A DNA stretch of 64,000 nt from PALSA-505 sp963702235 (GTDB lineage Bacteria > Actinomycetota > Actinomycetes > Streptosporangiales > Streptosporangiaceae). The notes beneath the pieces were generated by a model that did not search any database, had not been told where the DNA came from, and worked only from the letters and a program-made list of their open reading frames with translations. The translations under genes were made by a program, and so were the position numbers. The stretch's first letter is position 1; each line of letters begins with the position of its first letter. Location: positions 94,159 to 158,158 of the forward strand of contig CAVPBZ010000004.1 in assembly GCA_963702235.1 (NCBI GenBank), written 5' to 3'. Of the stretch, positions 10,876-20,139 are shown in pieces.

Positions 10876-11988
10876 ATGAAGACCAGCACCGAGCGGATCC
10901 TGACCACCCACACCGGCAGCCTGCCCCGGCCCGAAGGCCTGGACGACCGACACGACCCGAAGGCGGTGCGGGCGGCGGTGGAGGAAACGGTCCGCCGCCA
11001 GCTGGACGCCGGCGTTAACATCGTCAACGACGGCGAGGTCAGCAAGCCGAGCTACGCCACCTACGTGACCGAACGGCTGTCAGGTTTCACCGGTGACCGG
11101 TCTCCCCTGCAGATGCGGGGCTTCGAAATCTTCCCCGAGTTCGCCCAGAAGACGTTCGCCGACCCGGCGATGGCGTCCATCATGGCCAACCCCAGCTGTG
11201 ACGGGCCGGTCGCCTACGTGGACAGGTCGATGGTCGAGGTTGACATCGCCAACCTGCGTGCCGCCGCCGACGGCGCGACCGACACGTTCATGTCGGCGGC
11301 GTCTCCTGGCGTCATCGAGATGTTCATGGCCAACCGTTACTACCCCAGCACCGAGGAGTACCTGTTTGCCCTGGCCGACGCCATGAAGGAGGAGTACGAC
11401 GCGATCCACCAGGCCGGCCTCGTCTTGCAGCTGGACTGCCCCGATCTCGCGTGCGAATGGGCGATCGGCCCCGAGGTGACCAAGGCGGAATTCCGCCAGG
11501 TAGTGGCCAGGCGGCTGGAAGCGATCGACTACGCCACCCGCGACATCCCGCCGGACCGGCTGCGGATCCACCTGTGCTGGGGCAACTACGAGGGCCCGCA
11601 CCAGATCGACGTCCCGCTCGCTGACATCATCGACCTGGTGCTGGCGGCCAGGCCCACGGCGGTGTCCTTCGAGGGTGCCAACCCCAGGCACGAGCACGAG
11701 TGGAAGGTGTTCGAGGAGGTCAAGCTGCCCGAGGGCAAGGTGCTCATCCCCGGCGTGCTCGACTCCACCACCAACTACATCGAGCACCCGGAGCTGGTGG
11801 CACAGCGCCTCGTCCGCTACGCCGGCGTGGTCGGCCGGAGCAACGTCATCGCCGGCAGCGACTGCGGCTTCGCCACCTTCGCCGCCTTCGTCCCCATCGA
11901 CCCGAAGATCACCTGGGCGAAGCTGGCGGCCATGGCCGACGGCGCCCGGCTGGCGAGCCGGGAACTGTGGGGGGCGGCCGCCGGGTAG
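10876..11988 (+). CDS. Stand-alone cobalamin-independent methionine synthase-like methyltransferase
   Basis: 370 residues matching only the C-terminal catalytic barrel of MetE-type enzymes (full MetE is ~750). The zinc ligands are present: HLC (His232, Cys234), Glu266 in SFEGANPRHEHE, and Cys330 in GSDCGF. The N-terminal TTHTGSLPRP motif is typical of the short family that includes archaeal-type methionine synthases and epoxyalkane:coenzyme M transferase. The reaction is therefore probably alkyl transfer to a zinc-bound thiol; the substrate is unknown. CAGGAGG lies ahead of the ATG. It follows the SnoaL-like gene and converges on gatB. Confidence 0.85.
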   Translation: MKTSTERILTTHTGSLPRPEGLDDRHDPKAVRAAVEETVRRQLDAGVNIVNDGEVSKPSYATYVTERLSGFTGDRSPLQMRGFEIFPEFAQKTFADPAMASIMANPSCDGPVAYVDRSMVEVDIANLRAAADGATDTFMSAASPGVIEMFMANRYYPSTEEYLFALADAMKEEYDAIHQAGLVLQLDCPDLACEWAIGPEVTKAEFRQVVARRLEAIDYATRDIPPDRLRIHLCWGNYEGPHQIDVPLADIIDLVLAARPTAVSFEGANPRHEHEWKVFEEVKLPEGKVLIPGVLDSTTNYIEHPELVAQRLVRYAGVVGRSNVIAGSDCGFATFAAFVPIDPKITWAKLAAMADGARLASRELWGAAAG

Positions 11989-12003
11989 CCGTCCGCCGGC
12001 GGC
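11977..12003. terminator. Possible terminator between convergent genes
   Basis: GCCGCCGG (11977-11984) and CCGGCGGC (11996-12003) form an 8-bp GC stem that overlaps the stop of the MetE-like gene and lies just beyond the gatB stop at 12011. There is no U tract. Confidence 0.4.
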
Positions 12004-12010
12004 GGCGAGA

Positions 12011-13535
12011 TCACGGCTGGCTCAGGCGGTCCAGGATCAGCTCGCGGACGCGGGTGGCGTCGGCCTGGCCCCGGGTAGCCTTCATCACCGCGCCGACGAG
12101 CACGCCTGCCGCGGCGGCCTTGCCGCCGCGGATCACCCCGGCCACATCGGGGCTGGCGGCGATCGCCTCGTCAACGGCGGCGAGCAGCGCGCTGTCGTCG
12201 CTGACGACCGCCAGTCCGCGGGCGGCGACCACCTCGTCGGGCGAGCCCTCGCCGGCCAGCACGCTCTCCAGGACCTGCCGGGCCAGCTTGTCGTTGAGCG
12301 CCCCGGACGCCACCAGCTCGCTCACCCGGGCCACCTGCGCGGGCGTCACGCCCAGCGCGGTCAGCTCGGTGCCAGCCGCGTTCGCCCGCTGCCGCAGCTC
12401 GCCGAGCCACCACTTGCGCGCGTCGGCCGGCGCCGCGCCCGCCGCCACGGTCCCGGCCACCAGGTCGAGCGCGCCCGCGTTGGCCAGCGCGGCCATGTCC
12501 AGGTCGGACAGCTGCCACTCGGCCTGCAGCCGGGCGCGGCGCGCCGACGGCAGCTCGGGCAGCGTGGCGCGCAGCTTCTCCACCCAGTCCCGGGACGGGG
12601 CGATCGGCACCAGATCCGGCTCGGGGAAGTACCGGTAGTCCTGTGCCTCCTCTTTGCTCCGCCCGGCCGTGGTGGTCCCGGTGTCCTCGTGGAAGTGCCT
12701 GGTCTCCTGCACGATGCGGTGGCCGGCGTCGAGCTCCGCCACCTGCCGCTCGATCTCGTACCTGATCGCCCGCTCGACCGAGCGCAGCGAGTTCACGTTC
12801 TTGGTCTCGGTCCTGGTCCCCCAGCGGCCCGATCCCTTCGGCGCGAGCGAGACGTTCACGTCGCAGCGCAGCGAGCCCTGTTCCATCCGGACGTCGGAGA
12901 CGCCGAGCGTACGCAGCACGTCCCGCAGCTCGGTGACGTAGTCACGGCCGGCCACGGGCGCGAGCTCCCCGGTGCCGGCGATCGGCTTGGTGACGATCTC
13001 CACCAGCGGGATGCCCGCCCGGTTGTAGTCCACCAGCGAGTAGTCCGCGCCGTGGATGCGCCCGGTCGCGCCGCCCTTGTGCAGCGACTTGCCGGTGTCC
13101 TCCTCCAGGTGCACGCGCTCGATCTCCACCCGGACCTGCCGGGGCGGCGCGCCGTCGGCGGGCACGGTCACCTCTAGCCAGCCGTCGGTGCACAGCGGCT
13201 CGTCGTACTGCGAGATTCTGGAAGTCCTTCGGCATGTCCGGGTAGAAGTAGTTCTTCCTGGCGAACCGGCACCACGACGCGATCGAGCAGTTCAGCGCCA
13301 GGCCGATCCTGATCGTGAACTCGATCGCCGCGGCGTTGGTGACCGGCAGCGAGCCGGGCAGCCCCAGGCAGACCGGGCAGACCTGGCTGTTCGGCGGGGC
13401 GCCGAACGCGGTCGGGCAGCCGCAGAACATCTTCGACATCGTGCCCAGCTCGACGTGCGTCTCCAGGCCGATCAGCGGGTCGTAGCGGGCGACCGCCTCG
13501 TCGAAGCTGACCAGCCCGGGCGTGGTCTCCGTCAT
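12011..13535 (-). pseudogene. gatB: Aspartyl/glutamyl-tRNA amidotransferase subunit B, frameshifted
   Basis: Subunit B of the amidotransferase that converts Glu-tRNA(Gln) and Asp-tRNA(Asn) to the amidated forms. The ATG at 13535 overlaps the gatA stop (ATGA). The frame reads GLETHVELGTMSKMFCGCPTAF, CPVCLGLPGSLPVTN and YFYPDMPKDFQ, then goes out of frame. The expected continuation ISQYDEPLCTDGWLEVTV is present one frame over and runs to the normal C-terminus (LILDRLSQP). The sequence has one extra A (minus strand) at 13216-13217; removing it gives a 507-residue protein of normal length. The gene is normally essential where glutaminyl-tRNA synthetase is missing, so a sequence error is likely. 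Confidence 0.93.
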
Positions 13536-15049
13536 TCCTCGCGCTCCCCGTCCCTGAGGTGGGGCGGCCCGGCCAGTAGCGGGTGGCCCCACCGCCCGGC
13601 CAGCGCGGCCTCCACCGCCGCCGCCACCCGGTACATCCGGTCGTCGGCCAGGACCGGCGCCATGACCTGCAGCCCCACCGGCAGCCCGTCGTCGGGAGCC
13701 AGCCCGCACGGTACCGACAGCGCGGCGTTGCCCGCCAGGTCGGACGGGATCGTGCACAGGTCGGCGAGGTACATGGCCATCGGGTCATCGGCCCGCTCGC
13801 CGATGCGGAAGGCCGTGGTCGGCGTGGACGGCGACACCAGCACGTCGGCCTGCTCGAAGGCCGCGTCGAAGTCGCGGATCACCAGCGTGCGGACCTGCTG
13901 TGCCTTGCCGTAGTAGGCGTCGTAGTAGCCGCTCGACAGCGCGTAAGTGCCGAGGATGATCCGCCGCTTGACCTCCGCGCCGAAGCCCTCGCCCCTGGTC
14001 AGGGACATGACCTCTTCGGCGCTGCGGGTGCCGTCGTCACCGGCCCGCAGCCCGTACCGCATGCCGTCGAAGCGGGCCAGGTTGGACGAGCACTCGCTGG
14101 GGGCGATCAGGTAATAGGCGGGCAGCGCGTACGCGAAATGCGGGCAGGACACCTCGACGACCTTGGCGCCGAGCGATTCGAGCAGCTCGACCGCCTCGCC
14201 GAACCGGGTCAGCACTCCGGGCTGGTACCCCTCGCCGCCCAGCTCGGTGACCACGCCGATCCGCATCCCGGCCACGTCCGCCTGCCGGGCGGCCGCCACC
14301 ACGGGCGGCACCGGCGCGTCGATCGAGGTGGAGTCGGCCGGGTCGTGCCCGGACATGGCCTCGTGCATGAGCGCCGCGTCGAGCACGGTCCTGGCCAGCG
14401 GCCCGGGTGTGTCCAGCGAGGACGCGAAGGCGACCACGCCGTACCTGGACGAGCCGCCGTAAGTGGGCTTGGTCCCGACGATCCCGCACACCGCCGCGGG
14501 CTGCCGGATCGAGCCGCCGGTGTCGGTGCCGGTCGCGAGCGGAGCCTCGAACGCGGCCACCGCCGCGGCCGAGCCGCCGGACGAGCCGCCGGGAACGCGG
14601 GTCAGGTCCCAGGGGTTACGGGACGGCCCGAACGCGGAGTTCTCGGTGGAGGACCCCATCGCGAACTCGTCCATGTTCGTCTTGCCCAGCGGGACCGCGC
14701 CGGCCGCGCGCAGCCTGCGGGTGACCGTCGACTCATACGGCGGCTGCCAGCCGTCCAGGATGCGCGATCCGCAGGTGGTGGGCATGTCGGTCGTGGTGAA
14801 CACGTCCTTGACGGCGACCGGCACGCCGGCCAGCGGGCCGAGTGGCCGGCCTGCCGCCCGGCTGGCGTCCACCGCGCGGGCGGCCGCCAGGGCGACGTCG
14901 GCCGACACGTGCAGGAACGCGCGCACCTGGCCGTCGACGGCGGCGATCTTGTCCAGGTGCGCCTGGGCGACCTCGGTCGCGGATACGTCGCCCGCCGCAA
15001 CCGCGGACGCCAGCTCCGCGGCGGTCATGGACGTCAGCTCGGCGGTCAT
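13532..15049 (-). CDS. gatA: Aspartyl/glutamyl-tRNA amidotransferase subunit A
   Basis: Amidase-signature glutaminase subunit, 505 residues. It releases ammonia from glutamine for the GatB kinase/transferase. The Ser-cisSer-Lys triad elements are visible: VAVKDVFTT (Lys), the GGSSGGSAAAVAA motif, and the following TGTDTGGSIRQPA serine segment. The start lies 1 nt after the gatC stop and the stop overlaps the gatB start, so gatC-gatA-gatB is one translationally coupled operon. Confidence 0.97.
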   Translation of the reverse strand: MTAELTSMTAAELASAVAAGDVSATEVAQAHLDKIAAVDGQVRAFLHVSADVALAAARAVDASRAAGRPLGPLAGVPVAVKDVFTTTDMPTTCGSRILDGWQPPYESTVTRRLRAAGAVPLGKTNMDEFAMGSSTENSAFGPSRNPWDLTRVPGGSSGGSAAAVAAFEAPLATGTDTGGSIRQPAAVCGIVGTKPTYGGSSRYGVVAFASSLDTPGPLARTVLDAALMHEAMSGHDPADSTSIDAPVPPVVAAARQADVAGMRIGVVTELGGEGYQPGVLTRFGEAVELLESLGAKVVEVSCPHFAYALPAYYLIAPSECSSNLARFDGMRYGLRAGDDGTRSAEEVMSLTRGEGFGAEVKRRIILGTYALSSGYYDAYYGKAQQVRTLVIRDFDAAFEQADVLVSPSTPTTAFRIGERADDPMAMYLADLCTIPSDLAGNAALSVPCGLAPDDGLPVGLQVMAPVLADDRMYRVAAAVEAALAGRWGHPLLAGPPHLRDGEREE

Positions 15050-15050
15050 C

Positions 15051-15353
15051 TCAGTCCTCCGCCAGGATCCTGGGTACGCGGAACCGCTGGTCCTCGACGG
15101 CGGGCGCGGCCGCGAGCGCGGCCTCCGGGCTCAGGCAGGGGATGATCACGTCGGGGCGGAACACGTTAGTCAGCGGCACTGCGTGCGATGTCGGCGGGAT
15201 GCCTTCCGCGGCCACCTCCTGGACGCGGGCGACCGCAGAGATGATCACGTCGAGCTGCGCGGCGAAGTGATCGAGCTCGGCGTCCTCGAGCGCCAGCCTG
15301 GCCAGGTAGGCCAGGTGCGCTACCTCGTCACGGGTGATGGACATGCCGTTCAT
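15051..15353 (-). CDS. gatC: Aspartyl/glutamyl-tRNA amidotransferase subunit C
   Basis: Small clamp subunit, ~100 residues. The sequence SITRDEVAHLAYLARLALEDAELDHFAAQLDVI is the family signature, and the C-terminus has NVFRPDVIIPCLSPEAALAAAP. Two starts are possible, 15353 (after GGGGGA) and 15344. I chose 15353 because of the better-placed ribosome-binding site. It is the first gene of gatCAB. Confidence 0.95.
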   Translation of the reverse strand: MNGMSITRDEVAHLAYLARLALEDAELDHFAAQLDVIISAVARVQEVAAEGIPPTSHAVPLTNVFRPDVIIPCLSPEAALAAAPAVEDQRFRVPRILAED

Positions 15354-15538
15354 CCTAGGTCCCCCGGCGCCCCGGCCTGACTCAATAAGGCCGGCCCCGG
15401 TATCCGGCCCGGCACAAGGAAACTGGCATCCCGCACTCAACCGGTCACAAGCCAGGACCGGTGGACTGGCCAGCGCGGGCGCCCCCCGCGGCGCGGCTGA
15501 CCGCGGCGGTGGGCGCGGCCGCCAGTCGAGGGAGGCAC

Positions 15539-17026
15539 ATGTTCTTCGTTACGTACCTGCGCCGTGAGCTGCGCCGGCGGATGCGGCAGGCGGTCTTCAT
15601 CTCGCTCGGCCTGGCCCTGGGGATCGGCCTGGTCATCACCGTGACCGCGGCGTCGGCCGGGGTCAAGAACGCGCAGGGCACCGTGCTGCACGCGCTGTAC
15701 GGGGTGGGCACCGACGTGACCGTCACCAAGGCCCCCAAGGCGGGCTCGGGCCTCGGCGGGCCGTTCGGATTCCGCGGCCAGACCGGGACGAGCGGACGGC
15801 CCGCGGCAGGCACGAAGATCAGCATTGACACGCTGCGCGGTCTCGGCCTCGGCACCATCGGCTCGTCGTCGGTGAGCAAGGTATCGGGGCTGCGCGGGGT
15901 GGCGGCGGCCGCGGGCGGGCTGACCCTGACCGATACGAAGATCACCGGAAAGATCCCCGCCATCAACAGCGGCGGAGGGGGCGCCCCGGGCGGGGGGTTC
16001 GGCGGCGGGGGCGGCGGGGGCGGCGGTTTCCGCGGCTCGTTCACCCCGACCTCGTTCGGGGTGGCCGGGGTGGACCTGGCCGCCGGCGAACTGGGCCCGC
16101 TGAGCTCGGGCAAGCTGACGTCGGGCCGTACCCTCCGCTCGTCCGACGCCCACGCCAACGCGGCCGTGCTGGACTCCAACTACGCCACGCAGAACAAGCT
16201 GAGCGTAGGCTCGGCCATCACGATCGCCAAGACCCGCTTCACCGTCATCGGCATCGTGACCGAGCCGTCGGGCCAGAGCAGCTCAGCCGCCTATATCCCG
16301 CTGGCCCGCGCGCAGGCGCTCGCGGGCATGTCCGGCCAGGTCAACACGATCTACGTGTCGGCCACCAGCGCGGCCCAGATCGGCACCGTGTCGCGGGAGA
16401 TCGCCCAGGCGGTGCCGTCGGCCACCGTCACCACCTCCAGCGACCTGGCCAGCGAGGTGACCGGCTCGCTGGCCAGCGCCTCCAGCCTGGCCAACAACCT
16501 CGGCCGGTGGCTGGCGATCGTGGTGCTGATCGCGGCGTTCGCCCTGGCCAGCCTGCTGACAATGGCGGCGGTCTCGCGGCGGGTGCGGGAGTTCGGCACG
16601 CTGAAGGCGCTGGGCTGGCGGAGCAGGCGGATCATCGGCCAGGTGATGGGCGAGTCGGTCGCCGTGGGCATCATCGGCGGGGTGGCCGGCGTCGCCCTCG
16701 GGTTCGGCGGCGCCGCGCTGATCGCCAGGCTGGCGCCGTCGCTGTCCGCGACGGTCGGCCAGAGCACCGGCTCGGCGACGCCGGGCGGCGCCCAGCAGTT
16801 CGGCGGCGCGGGCGGTCCCGGCGGTCCCGGCGCGGGCGCGGGCTTCCGCCGGCTGGCCGGCAGCACCAGCCACTCCGTGCTCGTCCATCTCACCGCGCCG
16901 GTCACGCTCGGCGCCGTCGGGCTCGCGGTGGCGCTGGCGATCGCCGGCGGGCTGATCGCCGGGTCCCTCGGCGGCTGGCGGGCGGCCAGGATGCGCCCGG
17001 CCGCGGCGATGGCCCGGGTGGCGTGA
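15539..17026 (+). CDS. MacB/FtsX-type ABC transporter permease
   Basis: 495 residues from the ATG at 15539, which follows GAGGGAGG. Membrane helix 1 is at ~20-40 (FISLGLALGIGLVITVTAASA). A large extracytoplasmic domain spans ~45-330, and three C-terminal helices have the FtsX pattern, including RVREFGTLKALGWRSRRIIGQV between helices 2 and 3. The extracellular domain holds an unusual Gly-rich stretch at residues ~144-166. The LolC/MacB-type family moves lipoproteins, antibiotics or peptides, or passes mechanical force, and does not import solutes. The ATPase gene follows after 32 nt and a two-component system comes next, so an envelope-stress or antimicrobial-response transporter is likely. 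Confidence 0.92.
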   Translation: MFFVTYLRRELRRRMRQAVFISLGLALGIGLVITVTAASAGVKNAQGTVLHALYGVGTDVTVTKAPKAGSGLGGPFGFRGQTGTSGRPAAGTKISIDTLRGLGLGTIGSSSVSKVSGLRGVAAAAGGLTLTDTKITGKIPAINSGGGGAPGGGFGGGGGGGGGFRGSFTPTSFGVAGVDLAAGELGPLSSGKLTSGRTLRSSDAHANAAVLDSNYATQNKLSVGSAITIAKTRFTVIGIVTEPSGQSSSAAYIPLARAQALAGMSGQVNTIYVSATSAAQIGTVSREIAQAVPSATVTTSSDLASEVTGSLASASSLANNLGRWLAIVVLIAAFALASLLTMAAVSRRVREFGTLKALGWRSRRIIGQVMGESVAVGIIGGVAGVALGFGGAALIARLAPSLSATVGQSTGSATPGGAQQFGGAGGPGGPGAGAGFRRLAGSTSHSVLVHLTAPVTLGAVGLAVALAIAGGLIAGSLGGWRAARMRPAAAMARVA

Positions 17027-17058
17027 GCACCGGCCCCGGCGCGACGAGAAAGGCACCC

Positions 17059-17751
17059 ATGTACCAGCTGACCGGCGTGACCAAGGACTACCAGAAGGGC
17101 CGGGCCAAGGTGGCCGCGCTGCGCGGCGTGGACCTGACCATCTCCGCTGGCGAGTGGCTGTCCATCCAGGGCCCGACCGGGCACGGCAAGACGACGCTGC
17201 TGCAGATGCTGGGCGGGCTGGACCGGCCGACGTCGGGCCGGGTGGACTTCGACGGGTCGGACCTGGCCGCGCTCGGCGAAGGCCAGATCACCAGGATGCG
17301 GGCCACCTCGATCGGGTTCATCTTCCAGACCTTCAACCTGGTGCCGACGCTCAGCGCGCAGGAGAACGTCGAGGTCGCGCTCGTGCCACTCGGGGTACGG
17401 TCAGCCGCGCGGCGGGACCGCGCGGTCCGGGCGCTGGCCGGCGTCGGCCTCGGTGACCGGCTCCGGCACCTGCCGTCGGAGCTGTCCGGCGGCCAGCAGC
17501 AGCGGGTCGCCATCGCCCGGGCCCTGGTCAAGGAGCCCAAGGTGCTGCTGGCCGACGAGCCGACCGGCAACCTGGACGAGACCACCAGGGACGAGATCAT
17601 CTCGCTGCTCGACACGCTGTGGCGCGATCGCGGGCTGACCCTCGTCCTGGTCACCCACGACAGCGCGGTCGCCCGGCGCGGGCAGCGGACCGGGGTGATG
17701 AAGAACGGCCGCCTGGCCGTCGGGCAGCAGACCACGCGTCCCGGGCGCTGA
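17059..17751 (+). CDS. ABC transporter ATP-binding protein, MacB/LolD type
   Basis: 230 residues, the usual size. Walker A is GPTGHGKTT (~41-49), the signature is LSGGQQQRVAIARAL, Walker B is VLLADEPTGNLD, and a switch histidine follows in LVTHD. The Q-loop is FIFQTFNLVPTLSAQENV, typical of the LolD/MacB group. AGAAAGG lies ~7 nt before the ATG. It is paired with the upstream permease. Confidence 0.95.
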   Translation: MYQLTGVTKDYQKGRAKVAALRGVDLTISAGEWLSIQGPTGHGKTTLLQMLGGLDRPTSGRVDFDGSDLAALGEGQITRMRATSIGFIFQTFNLVPTLSAQENVEVALVPLGVRSAARRDRAVRALAGVGLGDRLRHLPSELSGGQQQRVAIARALVKEPKVLLADEPTGNLDETTRDEIISLLDTLWRDRGLTLVLVTHDSAVARRGQRTGVMKNGRLAVGQQTTRPGR

Positions 17752-17923
17752 CGCGGCCCGCTCCCCTGACCGGCCCTGCGGCTCGCTCCCCGGCCGGCTC
17801 CGGCTCAAGGATCTTCACAGCCGGCAGTCAGCGCGTGCTCAGCCGGACGGGACACCGTAGGGATACCGGCTGGCGCCCGAGCGGGGTCCGGCTGGCTGGT
17901 GCGGGACGAGGGGAGCCGGGAAT

Positions 17924-18649
17924 ATGCCGTCAGCCACGGGCCGTGCGGTGCTGGCCGATGAGCGCGAGGCGCGGCTGCTGGTGGTTGACGACGAGCCGAC
18001 GATCGTGGAACTGCTGTCCGGCTGCCTGCGCTTCGCCGGCTTCGACGTGCTCACCGCGGGCAGCGGCGAGGAGGCGATGCGCGCCGCCGCCGCGGAGCCG
18101 CCCGACCTGATCCTGCTCGACGTCATGCTGCCGGACAGCGACGGATTCGACGTGATCCGCAGGATCCGCTCCGGCGGCCTGCGCACCCCGGTCATCTTCC
18201 TGACCGCGCGCGACGCGGTGCAGGAGCGGGTCACCGGGCTGGCCCTGGGCGGCGACGACTACGTGACGAAGCCGTTCGCCCTGGACGAGGTGATGGCCCG
18301 GATCCGGGCCGTGCTGCGGCGCAGCCGCGGCCTGCCCGACATCCCGTCCCGGACGGTCGTCGCCGACCTGGCACTGGACGAGGACAGTCACGAGGTGCGG
18401 CGGGCGGGCCGCCTGGTCTCGCTGACGCCGAACGAGTTCAAGCTGCTGCGGTACCTGATGACCAACGCCGGGCGGGTGCTGAGCAAGGCGCAGATCATCG
18501 ATCACGTCTGGGACTACGGCTTCACCGGCGACGCCAGCCTGGTCGAGTGCTACATCTGCTACCTGCGGCGCAAGATCGACCGGGGCGAGCCGCGGCTCAT
18601 CCACACGATCCGCGGCCTCGGCTACGTGCTGCGGATACCGCCGTCCTGA
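17924..18649 (+). CDS. OmpR-family response regulator
   Basis: 241 residues. The receiver domain has the acidic pair VDDEP, the phosphoacceptor Asp66 in LILLDVMLPD, a conserved Thr, and Lys in VTKPFA. The C-terminal winged helix contains LTPNEFKLLRYLMTNAGRVLSKAQIIDHVWDYGF and ends in RGLGYVLR, the OmpR/PhoB DNA-binding fold. Its TGA overlaps the kinase ATG (TGATG at 18647-18651), so the pair is coupled. Control of the neighbouring ABC transporter is inferred from position. Confidence 0.96.
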   Translation: MPSATGRAVLADEREARLLVVDDEPTIVELLSGCLRFAGFDVLTAGSGEEAMRAAAAEPPDLILLDVMLPDSDGFDVIRRIRSGGLRTPVIFLTARDAVQERVTGLALGGDDYVTKPFALDEVMARIRAVLRRSRGLPDIPSRTVVADLALDEDSHEVRRAGRLVSLTPNEFKLLRYLMTNAGRVLSKAQIIDHVWDYGFTGDASLVECYICYLRRKIDRGEPRLIHTIRGLGYVLRIPPS

Positions 18650-20139
18650 TGCGGCTGACCGGTGACCGGCCGCGGGCCTGGCTGGCGAGGGTATCGCTGC
18701 GGGTGCGGGTGCTGGCCGCCGCCGCGATCCTGGTCACGATCACCTCGGCGGTCATGGGGCTGCTCGGCACGTCGCTGCTGCACGGTTACCTGCTGTCCCG
18801 GACGGACGCGCAGCTGAAATCCTTCGCCTCGCCGGGCCGCGCGGCACAGGCCCGCCGGGCGCTGGCCCGCGACCGCCCGAACCCGCCGCCCGGGACCTTC
18901 CAGCTGCCCAGCGACTTCGTGGTCGAGATCATCGACGCCGACGGCGCCGTCCACCTGGCCCCCGGATCGCAGCGCCGCGTTCCCGGGCCGCGGCTGTCCG
19001 CCGCGCAGCTGCGCGCTACCGGCCGCCCGTTCACCGCGGCTGCGGCTGGTGACCCGGGACACTCCTGGCGGGTGCTGGTCCGGTCGCTGCCCGGCGGCCG
19101 GCACCTGGTCGCTGGGATCAGCCTGGACAACGTGAACAGCACCGTCGCCCGGCTGGCCCTGATCGACACCGCGGCGGGCGCCATCGGCATCGCGCTGCTG
19201 GCTGCCGTCGGGCTCGCGCTGGTCCGGGCCAGCCTGGCCCCGCTCAGCCGGATCGAGGACACCGCGGAGGCGATCGCCGGCGGCGACCTGTCCCGCCGGA
19301 TCTCTCATCCGAGCAAGCGCACCGAGGTCGGCCGGCTGGCCGTGGCCCTCAACACCATGCTCGGCCGGATCGAGGCCGCCTACCGGGCCAGGGAGGCCGG
19401 CGAGGCGCACGCCAGGGACTCCGAGGACCGGATGCGCCGGTTCGTCGCCGACGCCAGCCACGAACTGCGGACGCCGCTGACGTCGATCAGGGGGCTGGCG
19501 GAGTTCGCCCTGCAGCAGGGCGAGACGGCCGACCGGGCCGAGTTGCTCCGGCTGATCAGCCGCGTCCAGCACGAGGCCGCCCGGATGGGGCTGCTGGTGG
19601 AGGACCTGCTGCTGCTGGCCAGGCTCGACCAGGACCGCCCGCTGGACCGGCGGCCGGTCAACCTGGCCAGCATCGCCGCCGCGGCCGTGCACGCCGCCCG
19701 CACGGTCCAGCCCGGCCGGCCGGTGACGCTGCTCGCCGCGCCGGACCCGGTGATCGTGGACGCGGACGACGCCCGGATCCGCCAGGTGATCGACAACCTG
19801 CTCAGCAACGCGCTGCAGCACACTCCCGCCGGCAGCCCGGTCACCGTCAGGGTGGACGCCCGGACCGGTCAGGGGAGCCTCACGGTGACCGACCACGGCC
19901 CGGGCATGACCGCAGATCAGGCCGCCCGCGTGTTCGAGCGCTTCTACCGCACCGACCGGGCGCGCAGCCGGGCCCGCGGCGGCACCGGTCTTGGCCTGTC
20001 CATCACCGCCGCGCTGGTCGCCGCGCACGGCGGCGCGATCAGCGTGCAGACCGAGCCGGGCTGCGGCGCCGCGTTCTGCGTCCGGCTGCCGCTGGCCGGC
20101 GATCAGGCCGAGCCGGCCGCCCCGGCGGCGGTGCGCTGA
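18649..20139 (+). CDS. Membrane sensor histidine kinase
   Basis: 496 residues. Helix 1 is at ~16-40, followed by an extracellular sensor of ~130 residues (39-175), helix 2 at ~180-205, and HAMP at ~205-260 (LSRIEDTAEAIAGGDLSRRI). HisKA has the phosphorylated His271 in DASHELRTPLTSIRGL. HATPase has the N box DNLLSNALQHTPAG, G1 DHGPGM and G2 GTGLGLSI. The start is fixed by the overlap with the response-regulator stop. Its 3' end overlaps the convergent GGDEF-EAL gene by 37 nt. Confidence 0.96.
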   Translation: MRLTGDRPRAWLARVSLRVRVLAAAAILVTITSAVMGLLGTSLLHGYLLSRTDAQLKSFASPGRAAQARRALARDRPNPPPGTFQLPSDFVVEIIDADGAVHLAPGSQRRVPGPRLSAAQLRATGRPFTAAAAGDPGHSWRVLVRSLPGGRHLVAGISLDNVNSTVARLALIDTAAGAIGIALLAAVGLALVRASLAPLSRIEDTAEAIAGGDLSRRISHPSKRTEVGRLAVALNTMLGRIEAAYRAREAGEAHARDSEDRMRRFVADASHELRTPLTSIRGLAEFALQQGETADRAELLRLISRVQHEAARMGLLVEDLLLLARLDQDRPLDRRPVNLASIAAAAVHAARTVQPGRPVTLLAAPDPVIVDADDARIRQVIDNLLSNALQHTPAGSPVTVRVDARTGQGSLTVTDHGPGMTADQAARVFERFYRTDRARSRARGGTGLGLSITAALVAAHGGAISVQTEPGCGAAFCVRLPLAGDQAEPAAPAAVR

